Below, piece by piece: positions 27,547 through 35,942 of a DNA stretch of 64,000 nucleotides. Numbering within the stretch: the first letter of the stretch is position 1; every line of letters begins with the position of its first letter. This DNA is from Algoriphagus sp. (GTDB lineage: Bacteria; Bacteroidota; Bacteroidia; Cytophagales; Cyclobacteriaceae): the NCBI RefSeq assembly GCF_030694375.1, contig NZ_JAUXYL010000020.1, forward strand, positions 186,001-250,000, given 5' to 3'. A model generated the notes under the pieces. That model saw nothing but the letters and a program-made list of their open reading frames with translations, was not told the DNA's origin and ran no database searches. Position numbers and translations under genes: made by a program.

Positions 27547-28593
27547 ATGGAAATTGATTTTTTGATCATTGGACAAGGCATCGCCGGTACTGCACTGGGC
27601 TATAGACTGGAGCAGCTAGGGCAAAGGATTGTGATTTTGGATCAACCGGAATCAAACAAAAGCAGCCGTGTGGCAGCGGGCTTATATAATCCTGTGACAG
27701 GTCGGAAAATGGTGAAATCCTGGATTGCCGAATATCTTTTTCCGGAAATTGAACCGTTTTATGAGGAATTGGAACGAGTCAGTGGGAGGGAATTTCTGAC
27801 GAGAAAAAAGATTTATCGCCCTTTTCTCTCCATCGAAGAACAGAATGAGTGGATGGGTCATTCAAGTGATCCTAAAATCGGGATGTTTATTGAGGAGATT
27901 TTTACAGAAAGTCAGTATCCCGAATTGCGGGATCCTTTTGGAGGTGTTCTGTTAAGGATGTCCGGCTGGTTGAACAGCAATGAATTTCTCGATGGTATGG
28001 CTGCCTACTTTGGGGAGCGGTTGATTTTGGAGGAGTTTGATGAAAAATTGCTTGAAAAGTGTTCAGAGGGCTGGAAGTATAAAAATATGGTTGCGAAAAA
28101 CCTGATTTTTTGCAACGGTCTGGGTGCGTTAAAAAGTCGGTTTTTCAATTATTTACCTTTTTCGCCCGTGAAAGGAGAAATTCTTGAGGTAGCGCAAGAC
28201 TTTGATCCGGATTTCATCGTAAATAGAGGGGTTTTCAGGGTACAGTTGAGCAAAGGGGTTTACCGGGTTGGATCAACCTATACTTGGCATGATCTGGACA
28301 TCGGACCCACTGAGAGCGCAAAAAATGAGATTTTAAGTAAGCTTTCTGATGTAGTAATGCTACCGATTGGAGCCATAAAAAGTCACAAAACCGGAATTCG
28401 TCCTGCGACAAGAGACCGAAAACCATTTCTCGGCAAACATCCTACTGAAGATGGCGTTTACATCTTCAATGGATTCGGCGCTAAGGGTGTATCTCTTGTG
28501 CCTTATTTTAGTAAAATAATGACCCAATACCTGATAAAATCTCAACCTATCCAAACTGAGGTGGATATAGCTCGGTATTTTAAGTATATTTAA
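27547..28593 (+). CDS. FAD-dependent oxidoreductase (DAO family)
   Basis: A 348-residue flavoprotein of the DAO fold, with the FAD-binding DFLIIGQGIAGTALGYRL near the N-terminus, IVILDQP at the end of strand two, and the late GIRPATRDRKPFLGKHP and IFNGFGAKGVSLVP segments. The substrate is unknown. I chose the second ATG (MEIDF), because the FAD motif starts right there; the ATG six codons upstream is possible. It is divergent from the MBL-hydrolase gene and only 21 bases ahead of the large outer-membrane-protein gene, probably in one transcript with it and yicC. Confidence 0.83.
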   Translation: MEIDFLIIGQGIAGTALGYRLEQLGQRIVILDQPESNKSSRVAAGLYNPVTGRKMVKSWIAEYLFPEIEPFYEELERVSGREFLTRKKIYRPFLSIEEQNEWMGHSSDPKIGMFIEEIFTESQYPELRDPFGGVLLRMSGWLNSNEFLDGMAAYFGERLILEEFDEKLLEKCSEGWKYKNMVAKNLIFCNGLGALKSRFFNYLPFSPVKGEILEVAQDFDPDFIVNRGVFRVQLSKGVYRVGSTYTWHDLDIGPTESAKNEILSKLSDVVMLPIGAIKSHKTGIRPATRDRKPFLGKHPTEDGVYIFNGFGAKGVSLVPYFSKIMTQYLIKSQPIQTEVDIARYFKYI

Positions 28594-28614
28594 AACCTAT
28601 CAATCTTGATCCGA

Positions 28615-31600
28615 ATGCGATATATAGTCTTTCGACTTTTGATCTTATGTCTCTTTATCGGAAGTTCTTCCATTTCTTGGGCTCAATTTGACCAAGAGCG
28701 ATTTGGTAAAAACCGTATTCAGCATAAAGAACTTCAATGGTATTTTTATTCGTCCAATAATTTTGAGGTCTACTATTATGACCGAGGGGGCGCTAATGCC
28801 AAAATGGCAATTGAATATTTAGAGGCCGAGTTTGATAAACTCACACAAATGATCGGCTATGTAGCCTATACAAAACCTAGGATTTATATCTATAACTCTC
28901 CTGAAGAAGGTCTTCAAAGCAACCTGAATCTCAATAGTCAGAAATACACTGAAGATGGTCAGACAAGATTTACAAGACTGATAGCTGAGGTTTCGTACAA
29001 AGGACGAGTGGACCAATTCAAAGCGGATATTATTTATGCCACTTCCAAAGTCATCATCAGGGAGATGCTATACGGCGCTTCAGTTGCTGACGCGTTCCAG
29101 GCTAATCTGGTCAATGATTTTCCGGCTTGGTATATTGACGGGGCGGCACTTTATCTTGCCAAAGGTTGGAGTAGGGAAATGGATGACTTCATCCGACAAT
29201 ATTTAAGAGATAATAAGAATCCGAAAATCCTGAATCTAACAGGAATAGAGGCCGGTTTGCTAGGCCAATCCATCTGGAATTACATCTCTGAAAAATATGG
29301 CCGTAGATATGTCTCCAGTATACTCAACTTATCGCGAATCAATAGAAACGAGGAAAACAGCATAGCTAATACGATTGGTGTAAACGCGAAGGTGTTTTTT
29401 GAAGACTGGAAAAACTATTATCTAAAAATTAATGAACCCGTCTTTGCTTCCTTCAAAAGCGTTTCTCCAGAGTCGGCAATCGCAAGAACATCTTCAAGGG
29501 TAGATGGTGCAATCAGCGACATTAAATTTAGTCCCGATGGACTTTTGCTCGGATATGTGCTCAACAATGCCGGGAAATTTAAAGTAATTGTACGAGATCT
29601 CTCCAATGGTACCGAACAGACCATTTTCCAGGGAGGAGCAAGCTATGATGAACTTTCGCCTAACCTGCATTCTCCGATCATAGCCTGGAGAGATTCTGCT
29701 AATTTGGCAATTGCCTCCTTTAAGAGAGGTTTTACGACATTGAGACTTCGGTCGATTGACGGATCAAATCAGGATAAGATTTTCCTTAGAAATATCACTC
29801 AGATCTTAAGTCTCGACTTCAATGAGTCAGGCAAGAATATGGTTCTTTCAGCCATCTCCAACGGGAAATCAGATATCTATACGCTCAATGTAAGGGGCCA
29901 AGGCAAACGGCTGACAAATGATATATTTGATGATTTATCTCCTGCTTTTCTGAACGATTCAGTCATTGTCTACTCCTCAAATTACGTGGATTTACCTGAT
30001 TCAGTCTTGACGGCTACTCCTGATATTAATATTTTACCCAATCAGTATAACCTGATTAGAGTGGATGTATTGAAGGATACCACCATTTTCACAAAGCTCA
30101 CTAACTCCAATAGCAAAAACATCCATCCGCGTAAATTAAACAGTAATACCCTGCTCTACATGAGTGATTTGAGCGGAATCACAAATTTGATGCGTTTCAG
30201 CATCGGTAATCAGGTTTCCAATCAAATATCAGCCTTTGACAAGAGCATAGAGGTTTTTGACGTGACCAGTAGAATGAATAAGATAGCCTACGCGCTGAGA
30301 AATGGGAAAGAATCACTTTTGTATGTGGAAGGCTATAGTGGCGTGGACCAATTTACTCCCAGTACACCCCGGGTCCAACTCGCTCAAGCTAAAGACTTAA
30401 ACGAACGCTTGGCGGCGAGAAGACTGCTCGAGCAAAGAACAAATGCTGCAACGCAATCGCCCTCAATACCCGCTCCAATTCAAGAGCCTGCACTAATCGA
30501 TACAATTCAAAAAAACAGGACTTCTTCAATTAATCTGGATCGATTGAGATTTGAGTCTAGAAAAGGTGTCGATACAGAAAATTACACTTTTGACACACTT
30601 CCACAGCTTAAAACCCCGGCAGAAACTAACCGTCCTGATTTGACGCGAACGAATCTCCTGGAATCTTTCAGAAGGCAATCTTTACAAAAGAGGGTGACGG
30701 GGCCAAGGAGAATGGAACCCCAGTTTTTCACAAATCATATCAATACCAAGGCCGTTGTTGATCCACTTAGAGGGTTTGGCATCAACCTCAACGGGAAAAT
30801 GACTGATGTTCTCGATAATCACATTTTTTCTGCCGGGATAATGACTGCATTGGATTTTAATTCCGGTGGAGATGTGTGGTTTGAATACGAATATTTGAAA
30901 AGTAGACTTGATTTTAGAGGTAGGTTTGACAGAAAAACCATCCGAGTTTCTGAAAATGATATCTCTTTTCAAAAGTATGTATTGACCCAAATCGAAGCGG
31001 GTGTTTCCTATCCTTTAACTATCAATTCGAGATTTTATGTTGCGCCCTTAATTGCAAAAACCCAATATTTTAATCTAAATGCAGATTCCTTGATCTTGGG
31101 TCAAGTTCCCGATCAAAACCGTTTGGACGTCAATTATGCCGGGGGAAAGGCAGAATTTGTTTACGATCGAACGGAACCAATGGGACTTTATTCCTTTACA
31201 GGTCTAAAAGCCAAGGTTGGCTTTATGCATTACCAAGGCTTGAATAATGCGAATCGTTCATTCAGTAATTTCTACTTAGATCTTCGCAATTATCAAAAGA
31301 TTCACAAAAACATCACCTTGGCCTCCAAGCTATATGTAGGGTCTTTTATGGGGAAAAATCCACAAAATTACCTCATTGGCGGAATGGACAATTGGTTGTT
31401 TAATGAGTTTTACAATCCACCATCCAACAGACCCGAACCTTCTCCGGTGAGAAACCCCTCCGGCGCGGAAAATTCAAATATTCTCTTTGCTGATTTTGTA
31501 GATCTAAGAGGATATGACTATGACGAAATCAGGGGTAGAAACGTGATTACTTTTACTACAGAATTAAGAATCCCGCTATTCTCATATCTGTCCCGAGGTA

Positions 31601-31902
31601 ATATTACTTCCAACTTTGTAAGAAACTTCCAGCTAGTCGGGTTTTATGATATCGGATCTGCATGGAATGATTTTGCACCATGGGAGCGTGTCAATGATCA
31701 AAACACAGAAGTGATCAATACACCGGGATCCCCTTTTGTGGTGGTGCTCAACAATTTCAATAATCCATGGCTTCAAAGTTATGGGGCGGGATTGAGGACT
31801 GTTTTGATGAATTATTACGTCAAATTCGACGTAGCCCGTCCAATCCGAAATTATGAGACCGAAAACCTGAAGTTTTACTTTACTTTAGGTTATAATTTCT
31901 AA
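28615..31902 (+). CDS. Predicted outer-membrane protein: degenerate peptidase-like head, PD40 propeller, Omp85-like barrel
   Basis: A protein of about 1095 residues with a signal peptide ending SSISWAQ. The first part (about 40-270) resembles the peptidase-MA gluzincin fold, but where HExxH should be it reads IREMLY, and the usual PxWxxEGxAxY is DFPAWYIDGAALYL, so zinc binding is probably lost. The middle (about 285-600) has WD40-like PD40 blades, for example ISDIKFSPDGLLLGYVL and RLTNDIFDDLSPAFLN. The last 370 residues carry beta-barrel features with an Omp85-like end (LRGYDYDEIRGRN, then alternating strands). It likely sits in the outer membrane with the propeller in the periplasm. The start is the ATG at MRYIVF; an earlier TTG adds three residues. 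Confidence 0.75.
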   Translation: MRYIVFRLLILCLFIGSSSISWAQFDQERFGKNRIQHKELQWYFYSSNNFEVYYYDRGGANAKMAIEYLEAEFDKLTQMIGYVAYTKPRIYIYNSPEEGLQSNLNLNSQKYTEDGQTRFTRLIAEVSYKGRVDQFKADIIYATSKVIIREMLYGASVADAFQANLVNDFPAWYIDGAALYLAKGWSREMDDFIRQYLRDNKNPKILNLTGIEAGLLGQSIWNYISEKYGRRYVSSILNLSRINRNEENSIANTIGVNAKVFFEDWKNYYLKINEPVFASFKSVSPESAIARTSSRVDGAISDIKFSPDGLLLGYVLNNAGKFKVIVRDLSNGTEQTIFQGGASYDELSPNLHSPIIAWRDSANLAIASFKRGFTTLRLRSIDGSNQDKIFLRNITQILSLDFNESGKNMVLSAISNGKSDIYTLNVRGQGKRLTNDIFDDLSPAFLNDSVIVYSSNYVDLPDSVLTATPDINILPNQYNLIRVDVLKDTTIFTKLTNSNSKNIHPRKLNSNTLLYMSDLSGITNLMRFSIGNQVSNQISAFDKSIEVFDVTSRMNKIAYALRNGKESLLYVEGYSGVDQFTPSTPRVQLAQAKDLNERLAARRLLEQRTNAATQSPSIPAPIQEPALIDTIQKNRTSSINLDRLRFESRKGVDTENYTFDTLPQLKTPAETNRPDLTRTNLLESFRRQSLQKRVTGPRRMEPQFFTNHINTKAVVDPLRGFGINLNGKMTDVLDNHIFSAGIMTALDFNSGGDVWFEYEYLKSRLDFRGRFDRKTIRVSENDISFQKYVLTQIEAGVSYPLTINSRFYVAPLIAKTQYFNLNADSLILGQVPDQNRLDVNYAGGKAEFVYDRTEPMGLYSFTGLKAKVGFMHYQGLNNANRSFSNFYLDLRNYQKIHKNITLASKLYVGSFMGKNPQNYLIGGMDNWLFNEFYNPPSNRPEPSPVRNPSGAENSNILFADFVDLRGYDYDEIRGRNVITFTTELRIPLFSYLSRGNITSNFVRNFQLVGFYDIGSAWNDFAPWERVNDQNTEVINTPGSPFVVVLNNFNNPWLQSYGAGLRTVLMNYYVKFDVARPIRNYETENLKFYFTLGYNF

Positions 31903-31915
31903 TAGCTAATAATTT

Positions 31916-32794
31916 ATGATCAAATCAATGACCGGCTTTGGTGTTGCCGGATTTGAGAATGAGCAAATGATGATTCAGGTCGAAGTTCGGTCTCTCAACT
32001 CAAAAATTTTGGATTTATCCATCCGTAGCCCACGACAATTTTCTGATAAAGAGTCTGAAATTCGGGGATTAGCCCAATCCATTCTAGATCGCGGAAAAGT
32101 AAGTATCTCCATCGAATTTGTTCCGAGAGGAAGTGAAAATCTTCCCGTCACAATTAATCAAGGCCTTTTTAAGGCTTATTTTGAGGAATTCAAAAACTTG
32201 GCTGAGTTAGTTGGGACGCCTTCAAATGACTTATTTAAGCTTGCCTTACAGTCTCCAAATGTAATCACTTCGATTCCAATGGAACGAGAAGATGGTGATG
32301 ATTGGGAGCAGACTAAGTTGGTGTTGGAAGAAGCGTTGAAAAAATGTGACGGCTTCAGAATAGACGAGGGCGCTTCATTGTATTCCAAACTCGAGGAAAA
32401 TATTACGGTGATCAGATCCGCTTTTGAGCGGGTCAAACAGGAGGAACCTATCCGAAAAGAGCGAATCAGACAGCGGATCCGCAATCATTTTACCCAATGG
32501 ATGGATGAGAATTCTTTCGATGCTAATCGATTTGAGCAGGAACTGATCTATTATTTCGAAAAACTTGATATCACTGAAGAGCTGGTAAGGTTAGAAACGC
32601 ACTTAGATTACTTCATGAAATCGCTGAGCGAAGAAAATGGTCAAGGTAAAAAACTGGGTTTCATCAGTCAGGAAATTGGTAGAGAGATTAATACCATCGG
32701 ATCCAAAGCAAATGATGCTGAAATTCAAAAGCATGTCATCCTAATGAAGGATGAACTGGAAAAAATCAAGGAGCAGTCGCTTAATGTGTTATAG
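31916..32794 (+). CDS. yicC: YicC family endoribonuclease
   Basis: A 292-residue protein of the YicC family with the standard opening IKSMTGFGVAGFENEQ, the N-terminal domain through VEVRSLNSKILDLSIR, and the C-terminal domain containing DANRFEQELIYYFEKLDITEE and the GKKLGFISQEIGREINTIGSKAND core. E. coli YicC is a Mn-dependent endoribonuclease acting on some small RNAs and mRNAs. The gene starts 13 bases after the outer-membrane-protein gene, so it is likely cotranscribed. The repeat-rich gene-free segment begins right after its stop. Confidence 0.92.
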   Translation: MIKSMTGFGVAGFENEQMMIQVEVRSLNSKILDLSIRSPRQFSDKESEIRGLAQSILDRGKVSISIEFVPRGSENLPVTINQGLFKAYFEEFKNLAELVGTPSNDLFKLALQSPNVITSIPMEREDGDDWEQTKLVLEEALKKCDGFRIDEGASLYSKLEENITVIRSAFERVKQEEPIRKERIRQRIRNHFTQWMDENSFDANRFEQELIYYFEKLDITEELVRLETHLDYFMKSLSEENGQGKKLGFISQEIGREINTIGSKANDAEIQKHVILMKDELEKIKEQSLNVL

Positions 32795-32971
32795 TAAAGG
32801 GGCTGTCTCATAACTGTTGCTTGTTACATTGAGTCTTAAATATTCTGCGAACATACAAAATGGAATTGACAGAATTTTTGAAGTCCAAAGCCATAAAAAT
32901 CTTGATCTACGATTGAATCTTAGCTGTCTAGACAAAACATTGATCGGAAGGGCGCGGTGGGAGGATTTGCC

Positions 32972-32990
32972 CCTGCCTGCAGCAGGCAGG
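32972..32990. repeat. 19-base palindrome
   Basis: CCTGCCTGC and GCAGGCAGG pair perfectly around a single A. The same CAGGCAGG word recurs in the dispersed repeat near 7.86 kb. It is GC-rich compared with its AT-rich surroundings. Confidence 0.65.
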
Positions 32991-33046
32991 AGCGAGCCAG
33001 CGTTTGGCCTCGTGCGGTGGGAGCTTTGGCAAATCTTGACCTTTTG

Positions 33047-33072
33047 GTTCTTTTGGGTTAAGCCAAAAGAAC
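33047..33072. repeat. Hairpin repeat
   Basis: GTTCTTTTGG and CCAAAAGAAC form a perfect ten-base-pair stem with a six-base loop. It lies inside the gene-free segment. There is no T-run on either side, so termination is unlikely. Confidence 0.55.
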
Positions 33073-33264
33073 GATGGAAAAGAATAACCTAACCTAAGCT
33101 AAGAACCAGAATTAACTGGTTCATAGAGAAATTACATTTCATGAAATTGGAATATAATTTTGGATAATTAGTAAAAACAAAATTTAACGTAATCTACCAT
33201 TTGTAGCGAAGTCGAAATGCGGCTGTACTCGCTGCGCTGCAAATGGCCTTCGACTCCTGTCACA

Positions 33265-33309
33265 CTGACCCTTCGATTCTGCTCAGGTTGACTGGAATCG
33301 AAGGGTCAG
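33265..33309. repeat. 15-base-pair perfect inverted repeat
   Basis: CTGACCCTTCGATTC and GAATCGAAGGGTCAG are exact complements separated by 15 bases. It is the longest perfect inverted repeat I noticed in the window and is followed closely by the last hairpin and T-run. Confidence 0.7.
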
Positions 33310-33349
33310 GCTGATTCATTCAAGCCTTTTGAGACAGCCTCTTTTTTTT
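33308..33349 (+). terminator. Candidate terminator at the end of the gene-free segment
   Basis: AGGCTG and CAGCCT form an outer stem, with a smaller inner GGCT/AGCC option, followed by eight T residues. It could end the transcript from yicC, though it lies more than 500 bases past that gene. Confidence 0.45.
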
Positions 33350-33399
33350 GAAAATACCTTATGCCATTTTCAGGTTTTTGAACATGGAGCATTCCTTTA

Positions 33400-33494
33400 G
33401 ATGAAATCGAGTCTGTCACAGGTATGTAGGAAGCGACACACACTGCGATGATTATCCTTCCTTCGTGAATCTCCCGATTAAATTCAAATTATAA
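33400..33494 (+). repeat. Dispersed intergenic repeat, copy B
   Basis: It has the same order of words as copy A near 7.84 kb: GATGAAATCGAG, CTGTC, ACAGG, CACACACTG, GATG and the AT-rich TTCAAATTATAA end. It is about 25 bases shorter because the two perfect hairpins of copy A are missing. It is not coding. Confidence 0.55.
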
Positions 33495-33577
33495 CCTGAT
33501 AATAAAACGAGGACTCTCATTCGGGTAAAGTAATTCAGATTTCTTACCAATTCAATTACTATCCAAAGTAGGCAGGG

Positions 33578-34246
33578 TTAGTTAAGCTTGAATTTGATTG
33601 GCATAGTCATTCGAGATCTCACCGGTCTACCATGATGCAGGGCAGGTTTCCATCTAGGGGAATTTTGGACCACTTCTAAGGCTACTTTATCGAGAAAAGG
33701 ATCGACTGATCTCACAACTTCTTCATCCTGTATACTTCCATCTGTGTTGATGACAAATCTGAGAAATACGGTTCCTTCAATTCCCATTCGTTGTGGCTGT
33801 TTCGGATAGGTGAGATTGGCTTTTAAGTAGGTATACCAAGCATCCATTCCACCTTGAAACTGCGCCTGTACTTCTGTGAAATCCAATATCTCCGCCGCAA
33901 CATCGATATTTGGAGGACCGGCTAGCTTGATCTCCGGAATTACCTCATCACCTGGAAAATGGATATCAATAGTCAAGATGTCATCAAGTTCGATATCGTC
34001 ATCTATCACTTTGATTTGTGGGGCTATTACAGGAGGTGGTGCCGCCGGAGGTACTTGGATAGTGATCGGGATTACTTCCGATTCCCAATTCGAATTAGCA
34101 TTTGAAATATTAAGAAGAGGTTTTTCCTCATAAGCTTTCCATTCGAAAGCCACCAAAACGAATGCAATCGAAATCGCCAATCCAAGATTGGAGATTGCGC
34201 CTGACCACTTGAGAAGGTCTGATTTGGGATTCTTTTTTAATTCCAT
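33578..34246 (-). CDS. TonB-family energy transducer (second copy)
   Basis: A 222-residue protein with one N-terminal membrane segment (about 15-33), a Pro-rich stretch (VPPAAPPPVIAPQ) and a C-terminal TonB domain: YPKQPQRMGIEGTVFLRFVI, NTDGSIQDEEVV and a SPRWKPALHHGRPVRSRM tail. It should span the periplasm and pass energy to outer-membrane receptors. It is a close relative of the next TonB gene, 134 bases upstream, with which it shares the MGIEGTV and NTDGSIQD blocks. No exbB/exbD genes are seen nearby. The strong terminator between the copies suggests it is transcribed separately. Confidence 0.88.
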   Translation of the reverse strand: MELKKNPKSDLLKWSGAISNLGLAISIAFVLVAFEWKAYEEKPLLNISNANSNWESEVIPITIQVPPAAPPPVIAPQIKVIDDDIELDDILTIDIHFPGDEVIPEIKLAGPPNIDVAAEILDFTEVQAQFQGGMDAWYTYLKANLTYPKQPQRMGIEGTVFLRFVINTDGSIQDEEVVRSVDPFLDKVALEVVQNSPRWKPALHHGRPVRSRMTMPIKFKLN

Positions 34247-34346
34247 GATTGTTAGAGAAATGTTTATAAAAATTTACCAAAGAATTCTGGTATAAGCTAT
34301 TTCTCTAACGTTTATTAACTAGTTAAAAAGGAGGAGAGGTTAGGGC

Positions 34347-34372
34347 AAAAAAAGACCCGATTTCTCGGGTCT
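34347..34372 (-). terminator. Rho-independent terminator of the first tonB
   Basis: AGACCCGA pairs with TCGGGTCT around a four-base loop, and on the minus strand a run of seven T residues follows. It sits just past the first tonB stop. Confidence 0.88.
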
Positions 34373-34380
34373 AATATGTG

Positions 34381-35061
34381 TTAGCTAAGTTTGAATCGAA
34401 TCGGAAGTCTCATTCGAGTACGAACCGGACGGCCTCTTTGCTTACCAGGTTCCCACTTTGGAGCTTCTTGCACAACTTTAACAGCTTCTTCGTCACAACC
34501 TCCACCAATACCTCTCAAAACTTCTACGTCTTGAATGGATCCATCAGTGTTGATTACGAATACAACAATCACAGTTCCTTCAATTCCCATTCTTCTTGCT
34601 TGAGTAGGGTATTTTAGGTTTTTGGAAAGGTATGCATTCCATCCTGACATTCCCCCTGGAGGGTTTGGCTGAGTTTCTACGACGTCAAAGATCTGATCTG
34701 CTTTTTCTACAACCGGAGCTTCAGAAATTACCACTTCCTTGATCACAGTCGTTTCTTTGACATCTACGTCAAAATTCACATCGATTTTTTCCTCAATTTT
34801 CACTTCATCAGGAATCTCCTCGATGATAGGCTGCTCCATTGGCGGTGGTGGCGGCGGTGGAGGTGGCTGTTCGGTGATAGGTATATCTAGCAGCTCCTCG
34901 AAATTGTCATTCACACCACCCAGGTTTTTAAGCCCTGAGTCATCAAATGACTTGTATTCGAAGGCAGCAAGAGTAAGACCTACAGCTACTGCTAAACCAA
35001 GATTGGTAAACATACCCACCTTCTTGGTTATATCAGCGCTTGGAGACTTTTTTGCTTCCAT
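34381..35061 (-). CDS. TonB-family energy transducer (first copy)
   Basis: A 226-residue protein with an N-terminal membrane segment near 16-32, a striking Pro run (eight prolines after EQ) and acidic linker, and a C-terminal TonB domain with YPTQARRMGIEGTVIVVFVI, NTDGSIQDVEVL and WEPGKQRGRPVRTRMRLP. It carries energy from the inner-membrane proton gradient to TonB-dependent transporters. It is last in the sprA-gcvH-vanZ direction, 68 bases after the VanZ-like gene, and ends at a good terminator. It may belong to that operon or have its own promoter in the gap. Confidence 0.9.
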   Translation of the reverse strand: MEAKKSPSADITKKVGMFTNLGLAVAVGLTLAAFEYKSFDDSGLKNLGGVNDNFEELLDIPITEQPPPPPPPPPMEQPIIEEIPDEVKIEEKIDVNFDVDVKETTVIKEVVISEAPVVEKADQIFDVVETQPNPPGGMSGWNAYLSKNLKYPTQARRMGIEGTVIVVFVINTDGSIQDVEVLRGIGGGCDEEAVKVVQEAPKWEPGKQRGRPVRTRMRLPIRFKLS

Positions 35062-35129
35062 GGTGAATTTGGTTTATACAGGTTAATTTATTTCAAATTT
35101 TGAATAACAAGTGTAAGAATTATTGAAGA

Positions 35130-35501
35130 TTAATCCAAAATGTATTTAATGAACGGCCATTTTAAATATCCTAATAATCCTAGACCTGCACCTAATGCAT
35201 TGGCAATCATATCCATTAATTCAAACGATCGATAAGGGATAAATTGTTGTAAATATTCAAAACCAATTCCAACTAAGACTCCAAACAAAATGAAATTTCG
35301 CCAAATCTTCGGATTCTTGGATGAAACTTCGTTTTCGTCTATCCCGACTCCACTCCAGAGATAGCCCTGGATCAAAAACGAAATAATATGGACGGCCTTG
35401 TCTTGAAAATCAAATAGATCAATTTCAGGAAACTTTGTTCCAGGTGTAAGCATGGCAAATGCCAATACGATCATCCAGGAAATAGCAAAGAAAATCCTCA
35501 A
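35130..35501 (-). CDS. VanZ-like membrane protein
   Basis: A 123-residue protein with four hydrophobic spans and the family pattern LTPGTKFPEIDLFDFQDKAVHIISFLIQGYLWS followed later by ILFGVLVGIGFEYLQQFIPYRSFELMDMIANALGAG; quoted here only in outline: the DKxxHxxxF helix and the ExxQxFxPxRxxxxxDxxAN helix. The family's role is unclear; the original VanZ gives low-level teicoplanin resistance. In this phylum it commonly sits beside gcvH and sprA. It starts 11 bases after gcvH. Confidence 0.85.
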   Translation of the reverse strand: MRIFFAISWMIVLAFAMLTPGTKFPEIDLFDFQDKAVHIISFLIQGYLWSGVGIDENEVSSKNPKIWRNFILFGVLVGIGFEYLQQFIPYRSFELMDMIANALGAGLGLLGYLKWPFIKYILD

Positions 35502-35512
35502 TGATTCAGAAA

Positions 35513-35890
35513 TTAAGCACCAACTAATTCAGCATATTCCGATGCGTCCAACAGTTCGGTGAAAGAGTCATTTGAGATTTTCACTTTTACCATCCATCCC
35601 GCTTCGTAAGGGGCCTCATTTACCAGTTCTGGCTCAGATTCCAATTTGTCGTTGAATTCAATGATTTCACCCGTGATCGGCATGAAAAGATCAGAAACAG
35701 TTTTTACAGCTTCCACAGATCCAAATACTTCACCTGCTTCAATCGTCTCACCCACTGTTTCAACTTCTACATAGACGATATCTCCCAATTCTTTTTGTGC
35801 AAATTCTGTGATACCGATGGTAGCTATGTCTCCTTCGATTTTAACCCATTCGTGGTCTTTGGTGTACTTCAGTTCTTGTGGAAAATTCAT
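35513..35890 (-). CDS. gcvH: Glycine cleavage system H protein
   Basis: A 125-residue lipoyl carrier that shuttles the aminomethyl group of glycine between the P, T and L proteins. The lipoyl attachment lysine is Lys63 in [12 protein letters not shown]. The rest follows the family closely: YTKDHEWV at the start and [14 protein letters not shown] near the end. No other gcv genes are present. It lies 52 bases after sprA, and that gene order is common in Bacteroidota although the functions are unrelated. Confidence 0.96.
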   Translation of the reverse strand: MNFPQELKYTKDHEWVKIEGDIATIGITEFAQKELGDIVYVEVETVGETIEAGEVFGSVEAVKTVSDLFMPITGEIIEFNDKLESEPELVNEAPYEAGWMVKVKISNDSFTELLDASEYAELVGA

Positions 35891-35942
35891 GATTTGTTCT
35901 TTGTTTGGGTCAAAATTAAAAGGAATCGCTTGAGTTTGAAAT

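Larger units (their letters stand above)
32799..33341. repeat. Element bounded by near-identical inverted ends
   Basis: The left end GGGGCTGTCTCATAA and the right end TTTTGAGACAGCCTC are inverted copies with two mismatches over 15 bases, about 540 bases apart. No transposase and no clear target-site duplication are seen. It may be a non-autonomous transposon remnant (MITE-like) or a chance pairing of two terminator-like hairpins. Confidence 0.45.
32795..33577. other. Gene-free, repeat-rich intergenic segment
   Basis: Nearly 800 bases with no credible gene between yicC (plus) and a tonB gene (minus), which converge here. It holds an outer inverted-repeat pair, at least three internal inverted repeats, one copy of a dispersed repeat, and a T-run after the last hairpin. 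Short frames here translate to low-complexity text with no family resemblance. It most likely collects extragenic palindromic elements and the terminators of the flanking genes. Confidence 0.7.

Noticed and set aside
32817..33092. 91-residue open frame in the gene-free segment
   Set aside because: It runs through inverted repeats, has low-complexity Trp/Phe/Lys text, no family resemblance and no promoter, so it is probably noise.
32799..33341. Intact insertion sequence
   Set aside because: The ends are inverted, but no transposase frame and no target-site duplication are visible.
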